Position numbers and translations under genes: made by a program. Below the pieces are notes generated by a model. That model was given only the letters and a program-made list of their open reading frames with translations, was not told the origin of the DNA and did no database searches. From Periplaneta americana (Eukaryota; Arthropoda; Insecta; Blattodea; Blattidae), in assembly GCF_040183065.1 (NCBI RefSeq), contig NC_091120.1, positions 177,303,396 to 177,367,395 on the forward strand: 64,000 nt of DNA, given 5' to 3'. This document shows, piece by piece, positions 25,673 through 36,424 of the stretch; within the stretch, counting starts at the first letter, position 1, and every line of letters starts with the position of its first letter.

Positions 25673-25844
25673 CTGAAAATAAATAATAAACGTTTCTGAA
25701 ATCTTCAACTTCGTATCAAAAGCTCTCGACTTAGCAATGTAATTTAAACCATTATTTTATTCTCTTACAGAATAAAATTGGTTACTTAGTTAAATGTATG
25801 AAAGATACAGAAAATTTCATTACTGTGGTTTTGTTCAAAAGGGG

Positions 25845-26695
25845 TTTATCTTACAACTTTGAAAATAGTCTACTATGCCCATGTACATTCCATTCTTTCA
25901 TATGGTATAATGCTTTGGGGCATGTCCTCTGAAGCTATAAAAATATTTAAACTTCAAAAGAAAATAATAAAAATAATCAAACAAGTTCCTATATGCACTC
26001 CAAGCAAAGAAATTTTTCAAGAATTAAATATTTTACCAATCCCCTGCATCTACATCCTAGAAACTGTTTGCTTTATACATAAGAATCTTAACTATTTTAA
26101 AAGGAACTCTGAAACTCCTAACCATAACTCAAGAACTGCAAACAACTTGCATATAAATTGTCATACTATTACCAAAAGTCTCAACAGTATCCTACTTCTC
26201 AAACAGGTATCGTATTATATAACAAGATACCTGGGGATATTAGACATTTAAATTATGAAGGTTTCAAAACCAGGGTAAAAACTATTCTGCTCCAGTCCAT
26301 GCCGTTCAAAATCACTGATTTCTTGCATTAAAGCTATAAAGTAAAATACCTACCTTCATTACTGTTGCACATAATCTTTTCTCCAAACAATATTGATAAT
26401 AATGTAGGACTATCTTGTTTTTACCTAATCTCTGTTAATTGATTTATTTAATGTCTTGCAAACGGAAAATGTATTATATATCTTGTTATTTATTGTGTCT
26501 TTTGGCAGTTTTACTATTCTTTGAAAAACTTAAGAGTGTTAAAATTAAATTCGTACTAGAAATCATTTAAATTCATACTAGAAATCTTATTTTGTGTGTG
26601 TGTGTGTATTTTTTGAGTTTGTATCTAATGACGAAACTATAATCTGTAATAGATTGTGCAGGGAATGAATAAATACAAATACAATACAAATATCA
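25845..26695 (+). mobile_element. CR1/Jockey-type LINE 3' fragment
   Basis: The frame 25859-26251 gives YYAHVHSILSYGIMLWG, then residues typical of the region after the reverse transcriptase, continuing in another frame as IPGDIRHLNYEGFK. The 3' UTR ends in an AATACAAATAC-type tail near 26695. 5'-truncated, in a bitesize intron, opposite to the gene. Confidence 0.75.
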
Positions 26696-26834
26696 TAATA
26701 CGAAAATAATCCAACTGTATTATTTGGGTAAAATTGTTTTTTTTCCACAAACCTTCAATAAAGCAGTTCTCCTGGTCGACTCACAAGCCATCACAAACCA
26801 TTAGAGAAGCAAAAGAGAAGAATTCATAACTCAC

Positions 26835-26996
26835 CCTCTCTTGTAGAGGATACCAATGTGGCGAAGGATCGTCGAACACCTTGTTCTCCAAACCCATCAT
26901 CACTTCCCCGAGGAAATCATTGCGGCCGAACATATCTGAATGCCAGACAGTCAGCCAAAGAGTCCTCGTTTCCAGACCGTGCAGTGTCATTTGGAA
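26835..26996 (-). CDS. btsz: bitesize-like gene, C2A domain exon 3
   Basis: Exon of 162 bp (54 codons, phase 0 both sides): acceptor CTTTTCAG, donor AGG|GTGAGT. It encodes FQMTLHGLETRTLWLTVWHSD-MFGRNDFLGEV and ends WYPLQER, the close of C2A. In calcium loop 3 the residue matching the first Asp of the synaptotagmin YDFD motif is His (WHSD), while the other two acidic positions are kept, so calcium binding is probably weak or absent. Confidence 0.9.
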
Positions 26997-27239
26997 CTGA
27001 AAAGAAGTACGGCAACAATTTTAGTTGGGAAGAAATCTGTCAGTAGGTTTAGGAAAAGTATTAAGTGACGGAATGTTAATGACTGATTCCCAGAAGTGTA
27101 CCATTTGGCAATAATGTCATCAGCAATCTTGCAATTGACTATACCAAACCAAGAATTAAATATATGCGATTAATGTTGTTTACCATTAACATATCATCAC
27201 TGCACCTCCAAAATCTGCCTCACTTCATTTCACTCCCTT

Positions 27240-27350
27240 CGATCTGATTACCTGGTTGGGTTTTTTCCGAGGTTTTCCCCAACCATAAGGCAAATGCCAG
27301 GTAATCTTTTGGTGAATCTTCGGGCCTCACCTCATCTCACTATATCTCGC
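27240..27350 (+). mobile_element. SINE core fragment
   Basis: Contains TTACCTGGTTGGGTTTTTTC, CCGAGGTTTTCCCC and CATAAGGCAAATGCCAGGTA, the central module shared by SINEs at 17.6, 28.1 and 61.3 kb. The tRNA head is missing. Confidence 0.75.
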
Positions 27351-27719
27351 CAAAATATTGTAAAAAATTGTAAAATTCTAAAAACTGTAATTGTAATTGA
27401 AGACATTATTACAAAAACAGCCCTAGTCATTTTTAATGAAATTGAGTTAAATACACATTTTATACTATTTCAAATGTTTATAGACTCCAAAAACGATCCA
27501 TGTCAGGTGCAATAGCCACAAGGATAAACACCAGTTCTACGGAAACAGCTGACATGTGTTGTTCTATTTATTTTTATTTTTCTCCTGAAAAATAGCAATT
27601 TTGACAAGGGTTGTTTTTGTAATAATATCTTCAATTGTAATCTTGTAAAATTTTGACTTGTTCCACATCTTAAAGCTTCAATGCTAATGTAAGATCTAGG
27701 GAATACAATAAATGAAATG

Positions 27720-27892
27720 AAACAGATTTTTCAGGAGAAAGAAAAAACATTATCTTCACTTTTAATTCCCTTTATTTTCAAAGCTGCTTTCGGTATAATT
27801 TCATTATTCTTCATGTAATGACTGAAATTAGGTTTGAAAATCAAGGGAATTAAAAGTGATGCTGTTTTCTTTCTCCTGAAAAATCTGTTTAA
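27720..27892. repeat. hairpin-forming inverted repeat
   Basis: Arms of about 60 bp, starting AAACAGATTTTTCAGGAGAA on the left with the complement at the right end, and a loop of about 40 bp. Possibly a small foldback element. Confidence 0.7.
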
Positions 27893-27927
27893 ATGCACAT
27901 AGTGAATTTTGGAGGCACAGCGATGAT

Positions 27928-28167
27928 TTTATTTTTTTATCTTAGTAGGTTATTTTACGACGCTTTATCAACATCTTAGGTTATTTAGCATCTGAATGAA
28001 ATGAAGGTGATAAAGCTGGTGAAATGAGTCCGGGATCCAGCACCGAAAGTTACCCAGCATTTGCTCATATTGGGTTGAAGGAAAATCCCAGAAAAAACCT
28101 CAACCAGGTAACTTGCCCCAACCGGGAATCGAACCTGGGTCACTTGGTTTCGTGGCCAGATGTGGAT
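27928..28167 (-). mobile_element. SINE with 12-bp target duplication
   Basis: 240 bp between two perfect copies of CACAGCGATGAT (27916-27927 and 28168-28179). On the minus strand a truncated tRNA head with box B GGTTCGATTCCCGG precedes the TTACCTGGTTGAGG core and a 3' part ending in CTAAGATA plus an A-rich tail. Confidence 0.88.
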
Positions 28168-28261
28168 CACAGCGATGATATTACACTCTAATGGGATCCA
28201 ACTAAAATAATCAGCATCATACTCAAACACAACATAATTATACATAATAAAATTATATGCC

Positions 28262-28765
28262 GTGATTACTTACTTATGGCTTTTAGAGAACCCGGAGGTT
28301 CATTGCCGCCCTCACATAAGCCCGCCATCAGTCCCTATCCTGAACAAGATTAATCCAGTCTCTATCACCATATCCCATCTCCCTCAAATCCATTTTTTAA
28401 ATATTATCCTCCCATCTACGTCTCGGCCTCCACAAAAGTCTTTTTCCCTCCGGTTTCCCAATTAACACTCTATATGCATTTCTGGATTCGCCCATATGTG
28501 CTACATGCCCTGCCCATCTCAAACGTCTGGAATTAATGTTCCTATTTATGTCAGGTGATGACTACAATGCATGCAGTTCTGTGTTGCGTAACTTTCTTCA
28601 TTCTCCTGTAACTTCATGCTCTTAGCCCCAAATATATTCCTAAGCACCTTATTCTCAAATACCCTTACCTCTGTTCCTCAAAGTAAGAGTTCGAGTTTCA
28701 CAACCATACAGAGCAATCGGTAATATAACTGTTTTATAAATTAGAACTTTCAGCTTTTTTGAGAG
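28262..28765 (-). mobile_element. RTE/L2-type LINE 3' fragment, second copy
   Basis: Closely similar to 3555-3985 (shared CTACGTCTCGGCCTCC, CCCATCTCAAACGTCTGG and TTCACAACCATACAG words), with independent frameshifts. Ends near 28262 in the 3' UTR of the element. Confidence 0.75.
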
Positions 28766-29237
28766 CAGACTGGATGACAAAAGCTTCTCAATATTCATAT
28801 TGAATTGGTATTCTAGTTACAGAAGAATTATTTTCAACAATTTCCGTCATCTCTTGCCATGGGTATAAGGTATAACAATCTCCAACAATCTTCACTGACA
28901 TCAATATTAAAAAACACAATTGATAAAATTAGTCTCCATAAATACCTGCCCCTGAATATACCGAATAAAGTAGAGCTTTTAGTTCTCACTATGTGCTAGC
29001 TACCTGAACAATTTAAAATAGTTATATTAAACGGTATTTCAAATTATACTTTGAAAACATACCAAGAGGAAATTGATGCGAGGAAGAACTAGTAGCAGGA
29101 GTAGATTGAGACGAGAAAAAGAACGAAGAAGAAAGGCAGAGGAACAAGACGAAAAAAAGAGTGCAAAAGGGAGACAAGAAAGAGGTAAAGTTGGAAGATG
29201 GAGGTACATTGGTATTATTCGATGAAAATGTGCTCAC

Positions 29238-29340
29238 CTTCAGTGTCTCATCAAAGACAGGATTGAGCGTGTGTTTCTTCACCTTTGTCTTACGCTTCCC
29301 ACTCTTGGATTTGTCTGGCAGTAAGTACACCTTCACGTAC
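29238..29340 (-). CDS. btsz: bitesize-like gene, C2A domain exon 2
   Basis: Exon of 103 bp: acceptor TTTCCATAG, donor AAG|GTGAGC. It encodes [20 protein letters not shown] followed by [14 protein letters not shown], the canonical C2 strands 3-4 with a polybasic patch and the NPVFDE motif. It starts with one base completing the upstream Pro codon and ends in phase 0. In Slp proteins C2A binds phospholipids, especially phosphoinositides, at the plasma membrane. Confidence 0.9.
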
Positions 29341-30107
29341 CTATGGAAAAATAGTTACGTTATTCATACAACATTATTATAGAACATTTTATACATGCAT
29401 ATACTAATATGCACATCTTATATTTCGCAGTAATAAATTTTTTTCCGTTAAATATGAAATTACTCGTTGCGCTTCACTAGAAATTAAGATTAAATTCTAA
29501 TTTAACACAACATTTAACATGAATGCTTTCTTTTTATTTCAAGATATACGAAAGAATACGGAAAAGTGCGAGGTTGAATAAATTAACCCCCTGAAATGCA
29601 ATTGTCATTAATTGCATTAATTTTGATAAGGTATATCCCTCTATCTGATGAAGCAGCAGCGGTACAAATCCCATTTATTTATTTTTATTTATTTATTTAA
29701 TCTTCTTATGAGTTACCAACAAATAAATATAGTGCTAGCGGTACTGCATATAAGAATGTATGTACAATTGCTTCGCATTGCTACTACTGAATGCTTTGGA
29801 AATTAGAGTAACCAATTTTTACTAATTTTGGGAAGCTAAGTACCAATTAAACTACTTTTGTTAATTAACTTAGTTATTGTTTCAAGAAATGTAAGCAGTG
29901 GTGATATTCAAGAAGTTTAACAACCAGTTCTCTTATGTGTACCTATGTTAAACTTTTACGCTATGTGTCCATGGTAATTGCAAATATTACCTAGAAATAA
30001 TTTAACAACCGATTCGTCGAAACCGGTGTGAACTGGCCGAATATCACCACTGGATGTAAGGTGTAATTTAAATTATTAAATCTCCCACCAGAATATCTAT
30101 CTTTATA

Positions 30108-30725
30108 CAGAGTGGTTAAAAAGCCCGATGACATAGACAAATTCAGTTATTAGTGCAGAAAGTGAAAAATTGAAAGAGGGGAAAGTTGTTGGTAACATGT
30201 AGCTTTCAATGTAATGTGCTTGAATTTCCAATATAGAATGCATCGTTGAGTCTGTATACTAATAAGACCAGTCCCAATATTGCCAAATTAATGGTCTTTC
30301 TGCTAGTTATATCAGATTTTAGATACCGTATATAGTGCATCGGGTAAATTACGAAATGATGACGATAATTAGCAGTGTTACCAATACAAGTTCAGGGAAA
30401 ACCGCAGGCAAGAACGAAATTCCCCTAAATTCTTAAGCTATCAATGTAAAAAAATGTTTTCTTTGCACTATGAGAAGTTAAATAACTGCTAAACTTTGCA
30501 TATCAACTATTTTTCTCCGTTAAAAAATACGTATTTAATTCCAGTAGAACTAGCGAGAAAACTAATTTTGCAGCATTGGGAATGGGAAGTGTGTCATACT
30601 AGTGTACAGCTTCTACTCTGTATTCTATGTTGAACATTCAAGCATATAAGATCCAAAACTACATATTTCCAACAACTTTCCCCTCTTTCCATTTTTCGCT
30701 ATCTGCAGATTTTTTAATCAATCTG
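30108..30725. mobile_element. non-autonomous TA-type DNA element
   Basis: 618 bp with long diverged inverted repeats (left CAGAGTGGTTAAAAAG, right complement of CAGATTGATTAAAAAATC; deeper match GAAAGAGGGGAAAGTTGTTG), flanked by TA on both sides. No transposase. Confidence 0.7.
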
Positions 30726-31404
30726 TACATTAAAAAAGTTATATTTAGCTAGTTCTATGACACAAAAAAAAAAAATGAAACCTGCTTAAGATTGGATATA
30801 CTAGGAAATACCTAGAAAAAGAATCAACAATTAAAAGTCAATGATTGTTTAAATAAATTGCCAGGGAATGTAAAACTGTTAGTAGAAAATAATTTCGAAG
30901 TTAAAGCTTTCTTTATTGATGAAATATTCTATATTCTAGATGAATACCTATTATTAATATTAGTTATGCATTTAGTTACATGTATAATATTTTATGTTAA
31001 TTGTACATTCCCTTTCCTTCTGCAATTATACTGATGAAATCAAGATTCTGCTGTACAGATGATATGGAGAAGATTTATGCACCTGGAGAAAAAGCCGATT
31101 AAAGAAAGATCTTTCTGATTCGTGCGTAGTGCAGTGCAACTGTTGTGTTTTTTCAGATTGTTTGAGAACACTGAAGGGATTACTCATGTGTGCGTAATAT
31201 AGTGGAAGCTATTGAGTTTTTCCAATTTTTCTTAAGAATTGTGTATATGTATAGTATATTGGAAACAATTCTTTTTTTTTAGTTTTAAACTATGCAAATG
31301 CAAAACGTGGAATTTATATCAGACAAGTCATTTCGAACAGATTAGCGGGGGGGGGGGGAGGGTTCAAACCCGTTAACCCTCCTCCCCTTGCGTATGCCCA
31401 TGTG

Positions 31405-31450
31405 TATGTGTGTGTATGTATGTATGTATGTATGTATGTATGTATGTATG
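31405..31450. repeat. (GTAT)n microsatellite
   Basis: GTGTATGTGTGTGTATG followed by about nine GTAT units, preceded by a run of G at 31348-31359. Confidence 0.95.
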
Positions 31451-31784
31451 GGATGCACGTATTTGATTCAACATCACTTTCGACAGTAAAACGGCCGAAA
31501 AATTTTGCCTGGAACCCTCTATGAGAGTTCTTTAACATGTCGTAAATTTACAACATGGAATCCACAGCTTTGCTTCCCTCCAAAAGGAAACCATGTTAAG
31601 GATTTTTCCGCCTTTTAAAAACCATCGCCTTCGTACATATGTATATACTGTTCGTAAGTACGCACGTAAAATCAGGATTCTGATTCCTACAGGAAGTAAA
31701 CTCCCCAAACAGCGGCAAATTCTTCTTGCTAGTTTGGTTTTGGCTACCAACAAGGTCAATCAGTCTTGATCCAGTAACACTTAC

Positions 31785-31960
31785 GGGTCGGATCTGTTCC
31801 TCTTGGTGTCGATAGGCGCGAGGTCCCTGCACTGCTTCACGTGGATCTCCAGCGCCCCTGCCTTGTAGTTGTACTCCAAGCCAAACTCCACCTCTCCCTT
31901 CACAGCCACAGTGCCATACCGGGCGCCAGAGTAGACACTGGCCAGCGAGTCGCTGCGCTG
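31785..31960 (-). CDS. btsz: bitesize-like gene, C2A domain exon 1
   Basis: Exon of 176 bp: acceptor TTTTTGCAG, donor CC|GTAAGT, phase 0 to phase 2. It encodes QRSDSLASVYSGARYGT, then the first C2A strands (GEVEFGLEYNY, LEIHVKQCRDLAPID). Loop 1 keeps both expected acidic positions, the Asp of APID and the Asp of RSDP. Local GC content and codon use stand out from the AT-rich flanks. The last codon (Pro) is completed by the first base of the exon at 29340. Confidence 0.88.
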
Positions 31961-32723
31961 CTGCAAAAACAGAAAACACAGTATATCAGCACACGGACAC
32001 TCAGGTCGCTATAAGAACGGCTCTGATTGTTTCTGTGAAGGTGGATAAAAAAGAGAGTTCAGGATTTCACCTGCCTATCCCATTAAAGTTTTTTGAATGG
32101 AGGATTACGTCTATGAACTCTGGTCAGTATAGGGACTGCTAAACTAACACAGAAAAACACCAGATTTAGCGGGAAAACCGCTGAATTGTCAACACTGATG
32201 TGACGCATGCGTAGTACATTGATCATGTGACTAGTTTACCGTAAACAAAAACAGTGTGGCAAAAGCTCTCTATAGTAATATAATAGTATAATCCTTGTAA
32301 GTCTGTTGCTTTAAAAATTATAGCGGTTTCCACGGGAACAGTCTTTGTTAGTGGGGTTTAAAAAAGGGCGCGTCAGCATCTATGGCTATTTGCGCCTTTG
32401 TCTAAAATTCTTTAAACAGAAACTATACAATAATCAGAATGCTTAAGAACTAAAAAAACGTTGTCACGATTAAAACGAGGTACACAAATGCAGTTTCAAC
32501 AGGGTGATGCATAAAACATTATAAAAATCTGACCTTAACTAATATTTAAAAAGAGATAAAATAACAATACAAATGCTACCATAAATAAATTATCTGGCGT
32601 ATTTCTAAAATACTCGGATGTAAAAGGTCCGAATGTCAAGTTTGTTAAAAAACTTATATACTAAATAACAAGTGTAACCTCCGGATGTAAAGGGTCCGGA
32701 GGATAATTAAAACGGGTCAAAAA

Positions 32724-35700
32724 CTAAATCACCCTGTCAAGTCCAGTACTCGATAAAAATCTCAGGACTGCATTTGTACAATTAAAATCATTTCCAAGAG
32801 CGTCACGAAGAGTCGGCCGAATTCCATATTGCCGACGGACACGGTCATATTTTCTACAATGTAATAAAAAATGTTCCACTGTAAGTGGAACATGGCATAG
32901 ATCACACTCCGGCTGAAGCTCGCCACGTAGCAGATGGCCATGTGTCAGATAACAGTGGCCAATCCTCAACCGGGTGAGTAAAACTTCTTCGTGTCGTGAC
33001 GCTCTTGTGGACGAATCCCAAATTCGAACAGTATTCTTTATTCTTCGTAATTTGTTTTCCTCTTGTGCAGACCATTCTCCTTCCCATTGCCACCATATTC
33101 TACATTTCAAATAATTTTGTAAGTCTTGCCACCTCTCGCGCCAATATACCAGAGTGCCATTCGTGGCACCATCTTTGGCTGCAGCATCTGCGGCCTCATT
33201 CCCACGAATTCCGACATGGCCAGGAATCCACACTACTCCAATCTCGCAATCAGAGCTTAAGAGTGTGTGGAACAGCTGCTGAGTTCTTAACACAAGGGGA
33301 TCCTCTGAATAGAGACACTGCAAAGACTGAATGGCACTTAAAGAGTCGGAGCAGATTAGGTATCTGCCCCGAGGTTCTCGAATTAAAAACAATAAAACTC
33401 TGTAAAAAGCATATAATTCTGCAGTAAAAACACTGGTATATTCGCTCAGTTTATATTTAAATATCTGTCCATTTGCAACGAAGGAGCAACCAACACAATC
33501 ATTTACTCGGGATCCGTCAGTATAAACTAAAGAATAATTTGGATATCGGGATAAAAGTTCACTAAAACCAAGTCTATAAACAAAAGCTGGTGTAAAATTC
33601 TTAAAACTTTGGCTCAGGCTTACATCAAACATGGGGCGTCGCATAATCCACGGTGGAGTGGTGGTGTATTCTAGTGTGCGAACGGATGGTAGATCGACGT
33701 CGAGCTCAGAGAGCAGTTCACGGAATCGCACACCTGCTGGACGAGGTCTCCGTGGATTTTCACTGTATCGGCCGTAAAGAGACGAATGATGGAAAGAGTC
33801 GAAAGAATTGTGCTCAGGCTGCGAGCGGAGTTTAACCGCATATGAGCACAACAGGACATTACGTCGCCGATACAGTGATGGTTCCCCCGCTTCACAATAC
33901 AGGCTCGCTATCCGACTCGTTCGGAAGGCACCTGTAGCGAGTCGTATCCCATGATGATGGATAGTGTCTAAGAAACGTAGCTTAGATTTATTTGCTGAGC
34001 CATAGATAAAACAGCCATAATCTAGCTTTGAACGGATAAGAGAACGATATAGACGTAAAAGCACTATGCGGTCTGCACCCCAGCGAACCCCTGACAAAAG
34101 GCGTAAAATGTTTAAAGATTTTTCACAACGCCTTCTCAAATCACGGATATGCGCCTCCCACGTTAATTTATAATCAAAGATAAGGCCCAAAAACCTCGCA
34201 GTGTCTGTATATTGCAATTCCACTCCATTAAGACGCAGGTCAGGATGTGGATGGAGTCCACGTTGGTTGTAGAAGTGGACACACTGCGTCTTTTGAGTGG
34301 AGAATTTAAAGCCATTGCGAAGAGACCACTCCGATAGCACATTGATGACCAGTTGCAACTGTCGACCGATAGATGGGAGGTATCGGGAACTGTAATATAG
34401 ACTGAAGTCATCAACGTACAAGAGAGAAGATACTCGGTTACCTACACAGTGGGCAATGCCATTGATCGCAATGCAGAAAAGAAGAACACTTAATACAGAC
34501 CCCTGCGGAACGCCATTTTCTTGGAGATGTTCGTTAGAAAGTGTGGTGCCTACTCGAACTCGGAAATACCGCTCTGCCATGAACTTCTCAATAAACGTTG
34601 GCAGACTGCCACGAAGTCCCCAGTCATACAGGGTTTGCAGAATTCCAAAACGCCACGTGGTATCGTAAGCCTTTTCTAGATCAAAAAAGACCGCCACAAG
34701 ATGTTCCTTCTTGAGGAAAGCATCTCTAATGGCGGTCTCCAGCCGAACAAGATGGTCTGCGGCGGATCTGCGCTTGCGAAAACCACATTGGATGTTAGAT
34801 AATCGGTTTCCCGATTCGAGTACCCACATCAGGCGTTTGCTTATCATCTTTTCCATAACCTTGCACACACAGCTGGTGAGACAGATTGGCCTGTAATTGC
34901 CAGGTAAAGAAGGGTCCTTTCCCGGTTTCTGGACTGGAATTACAATGGCAGAACGCCAAGCAGATGGAAATACACCCTCAGTCCAGATTCTATTGTACAT
35001 AGACAGAAGAAAGGATTTTCCAGCTGGTGGAAGATGACGAAGCATGCGGTTATGGATGTTATCAGGGCCAGGGGAGGTGTCAGGGGATGTGTCTAGTGCC
35101 GCCTCCAGCTCCTCGGATGTGAACGGTGCATTGTAGTCTTCAGTGTTGTCAGATTGAAAATTTAGGTTTCGTTTTTCTGCAGTATCTTTGATTTTCAGAA
35201 ATTCCGGGTCGTAATTATTTGAGCTGCTTATTTGTGAAAATGTGGTAGCAAATATTTCAGCAATGTCTATTGGACTGGTGGTCGTTACTCCATTGTTTAG
35301 AAGGCCCGGAATTACAGAACTACGTTTCCCCATAATTCGACGGACTTTGTCCCATATGGTGTTAGCTGGGACGTTGTGTTTCAATGAACTGACGTAATTT
35401 GTCCAGGACGTCTTCTTAGCATCGCACACAATGCGACGAGCTTTGGCTCGAAGACGTTTAAACTGGACAAAATATTCTTGGGTCGGATGGCGCTCAAATT
35501 GGCGTAAAGCACGTTTGCGGTCACGGATTGCATCTCTGCAGGCATCCGTCCACCAGGGGACAGAGAAGCGTTTTGGCCTGCAGGACGACCGGGGGATAGA
35601 TAATTCCGCTGACTTTATAACCACATTTGAGAAATGGTCTACTACGGAGTCCACATTTTCATGTCCGTTCTCATCGAATGATATGGACTCCGAAAATCCG

Positions 35701-36410
35701 ACCCAGTCCGCCTTTTTAAGAACCCAGTTTGCAGATCGAGATTCCGCCGGACGTAAAGCGGACATACGCATTCGAATGGGATAGTGGTCACTACCATGTA
35801 GGTCGTGAATCACAGACCACTCGAAATGCGTGGACAAAACTGGGCTACAAATGGAGATATCTATCATGGAGTATGTACCGTAAGCTAAGGAGAGATGTGT
35901 TGCTTCCCCTGAATTCAGGGTAACAAGATTTAGACGGGTACATACCTCTGCTATTTTATTTCCTCTGTCATCATCGGAATTTGAGCCCCATGAGTGGTGG
36001 GATGCATTAAAATCCCCCACTACCAGATATGGAGCAGGTACCTGCGAGAAAATGTCTTCAATGTCATGCACTGTGAAAGGTGTGTCTGGGGGTATATATA
36101 CAGAGACTATTGAGAACTGGATGGAAGGTAGAGTGACTCGAGCGGCTATGCATTGATGTGGGCTGTTGATGTTGATAACAGAGGAAAAGATACTTTGGCG
36201 GAATAGGAGAGCACAACCTCCGTTGGCACGAATACCGGCAAGGTGATCGTACCGGTGAACGTAGTATCCCGAGATACTTAGGGAGTTTTCGGGCCGAAGG
36301 TGTGTCTCCTGGAGACATAAAATAGCAGGGTTTTCATGATAGATCAATTGCTGTAGTTCTGTATATCTGCTGCGTACACCGTTCACATTCCACTGTACAA
36401 TATCAGTCAT
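32724..36410 (-). CDS. LINE ORF2 polyprotein: endonuclease, reverse transcriptase, RNase H
   Basis: Intact frame of 1228 codons from the ATG at 36410 to a TAG at 32724. Residues 1-225 form an APE-type endonuclease (NVNGVRS near 8-14, QETHL near 34-38, GDFNASHHSWGS near 132-143, SDHYPI near 207-212). Residues about 430-800 form the reverse transcriptase, with PGPDNIHNRML, GNYRPICLTS, FFDLEKAYD near 576-583, GVPQGS near 633-638 and the catalytic YVDD near 665-668. Residues about 960-1085 form RNase H (YTDGS, AEL, SDS, NEAAD). A C-terminal Cys/His cluster (CDLC...H...C) follows. All key catalytic residues are present, with no stops or frameshifts. It follows ORF1 by 14 bp, so reinitiation or coupled translation is likely. 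Confidence 0.95.
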   Translation of the reverse strand: MTDIVQWNVNGVRSRYTELQQLIYHENPAILCLQETHLRPENSLSISGYYVHRYDHLAGIRANGGCALLFRQSIFSSVININSPHQCIAARVTLPSIQFSIVSVYIPPDTPFTVHDIEDIFSQVPAPYLVVGDFNASHHSWGSNSDDDRGNKIAEVCTRLNLVTLNSGEATHLSLAYGTYSMIDISICSPVLSTHFEWSVIHDLHGSDHYPIRMRMSALRPAESRSANWVLKKADWVGFSESISFDENGHENVDSVVDHFSNVVIKSAELSIPRSSCRPKRFSVPWWTDACRDAIRDRKRALRQFERHPTQEYFVQFKRLRAKARRIVCDAKKTSWTNYVSSLKHNVPANTIWDKVRRIMGKRSSVIPGLLNNGVTTTSPIDIAEIFATTFSQISSSNNYDPEFLKIKDTAEKRNLNFQSDNTEDYNAPFTSEELEAALDTSPDTSPGPDNIHNRMLRHLPPAGKSFLLSMYNRIWTEGVFPSAWRSAIVIPVQKPGKDPSLPGNYRPICLTSCVCKVMEKMISKRLMWVLESGNRLSNIQCGFRKRRSAADHLVRLETAIRDAFLKKEHLVAVFFDLEKAYDTTWRFGILQTLYDWGLRGSLPTFIEKFMAERYFRVRVGTTLSNEHLQENGVPQGSVLSVLLFCIAINGIAHCVGNRVSSLLYVDDFSLYYSSRYLPSIGRQLQLVINVLSEWSLRNGFKFSTQKTQCVHFYNQRGLHPHPDLRLNGVELQYTDTARFLGLIFDYKLTWEAHIRDLRRRCEKSLNILRLLSGVRWGADRIVLLRLYRSLIRSKLDYGCFIYGSANKSKLRFLDTIHHHGIRLATGAFRTSRIASLYCEAGEPSLYRRRNVLLCSYAVKLRSQPEHNSFDSFHHSSLYGRYSENPRRPRPAGVRFRELLSELDVDLPSVRTLEYTTTPPWIMRRPMFDVSLSQSFKNFTPAFVYRLGFSELLSRYPNYSLVYTDGSRVNDCVGCSFVANGQIFKYKLSEYTSVFTAELYAFYRVLLFLIREPRGRYLICSDSLSAIQSLQCLYSEDPLVLRTQQLFHTLLSSDCEIGVVWIPGHVGIRGNEAADAAAKDGATNGTLVYWRERWQDLQNYLKCRIWWQWEGEWSAQEENKLRRIKNTVRIWDSSTRASRHEEVLLTRLRIGHCYLTHGHLLRGELQPECDLCHVPLTVEHFLLHCRKYDRVRRQYGIRPTLRDALGNDFNCTNAVLRFLSSTGLDRVI

Positions 36411-36424
36411 CAAGAGGAGCTATA

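Noticed and set aside
29880-30080. Further hammerhead or Penelope-like end around GTCGAAACCGG and GTGGTGATATT/AATATCACCAC
   Set aside because: Lacks a CTGANGA core at the correct spacing; only a short inverted repeat remains.
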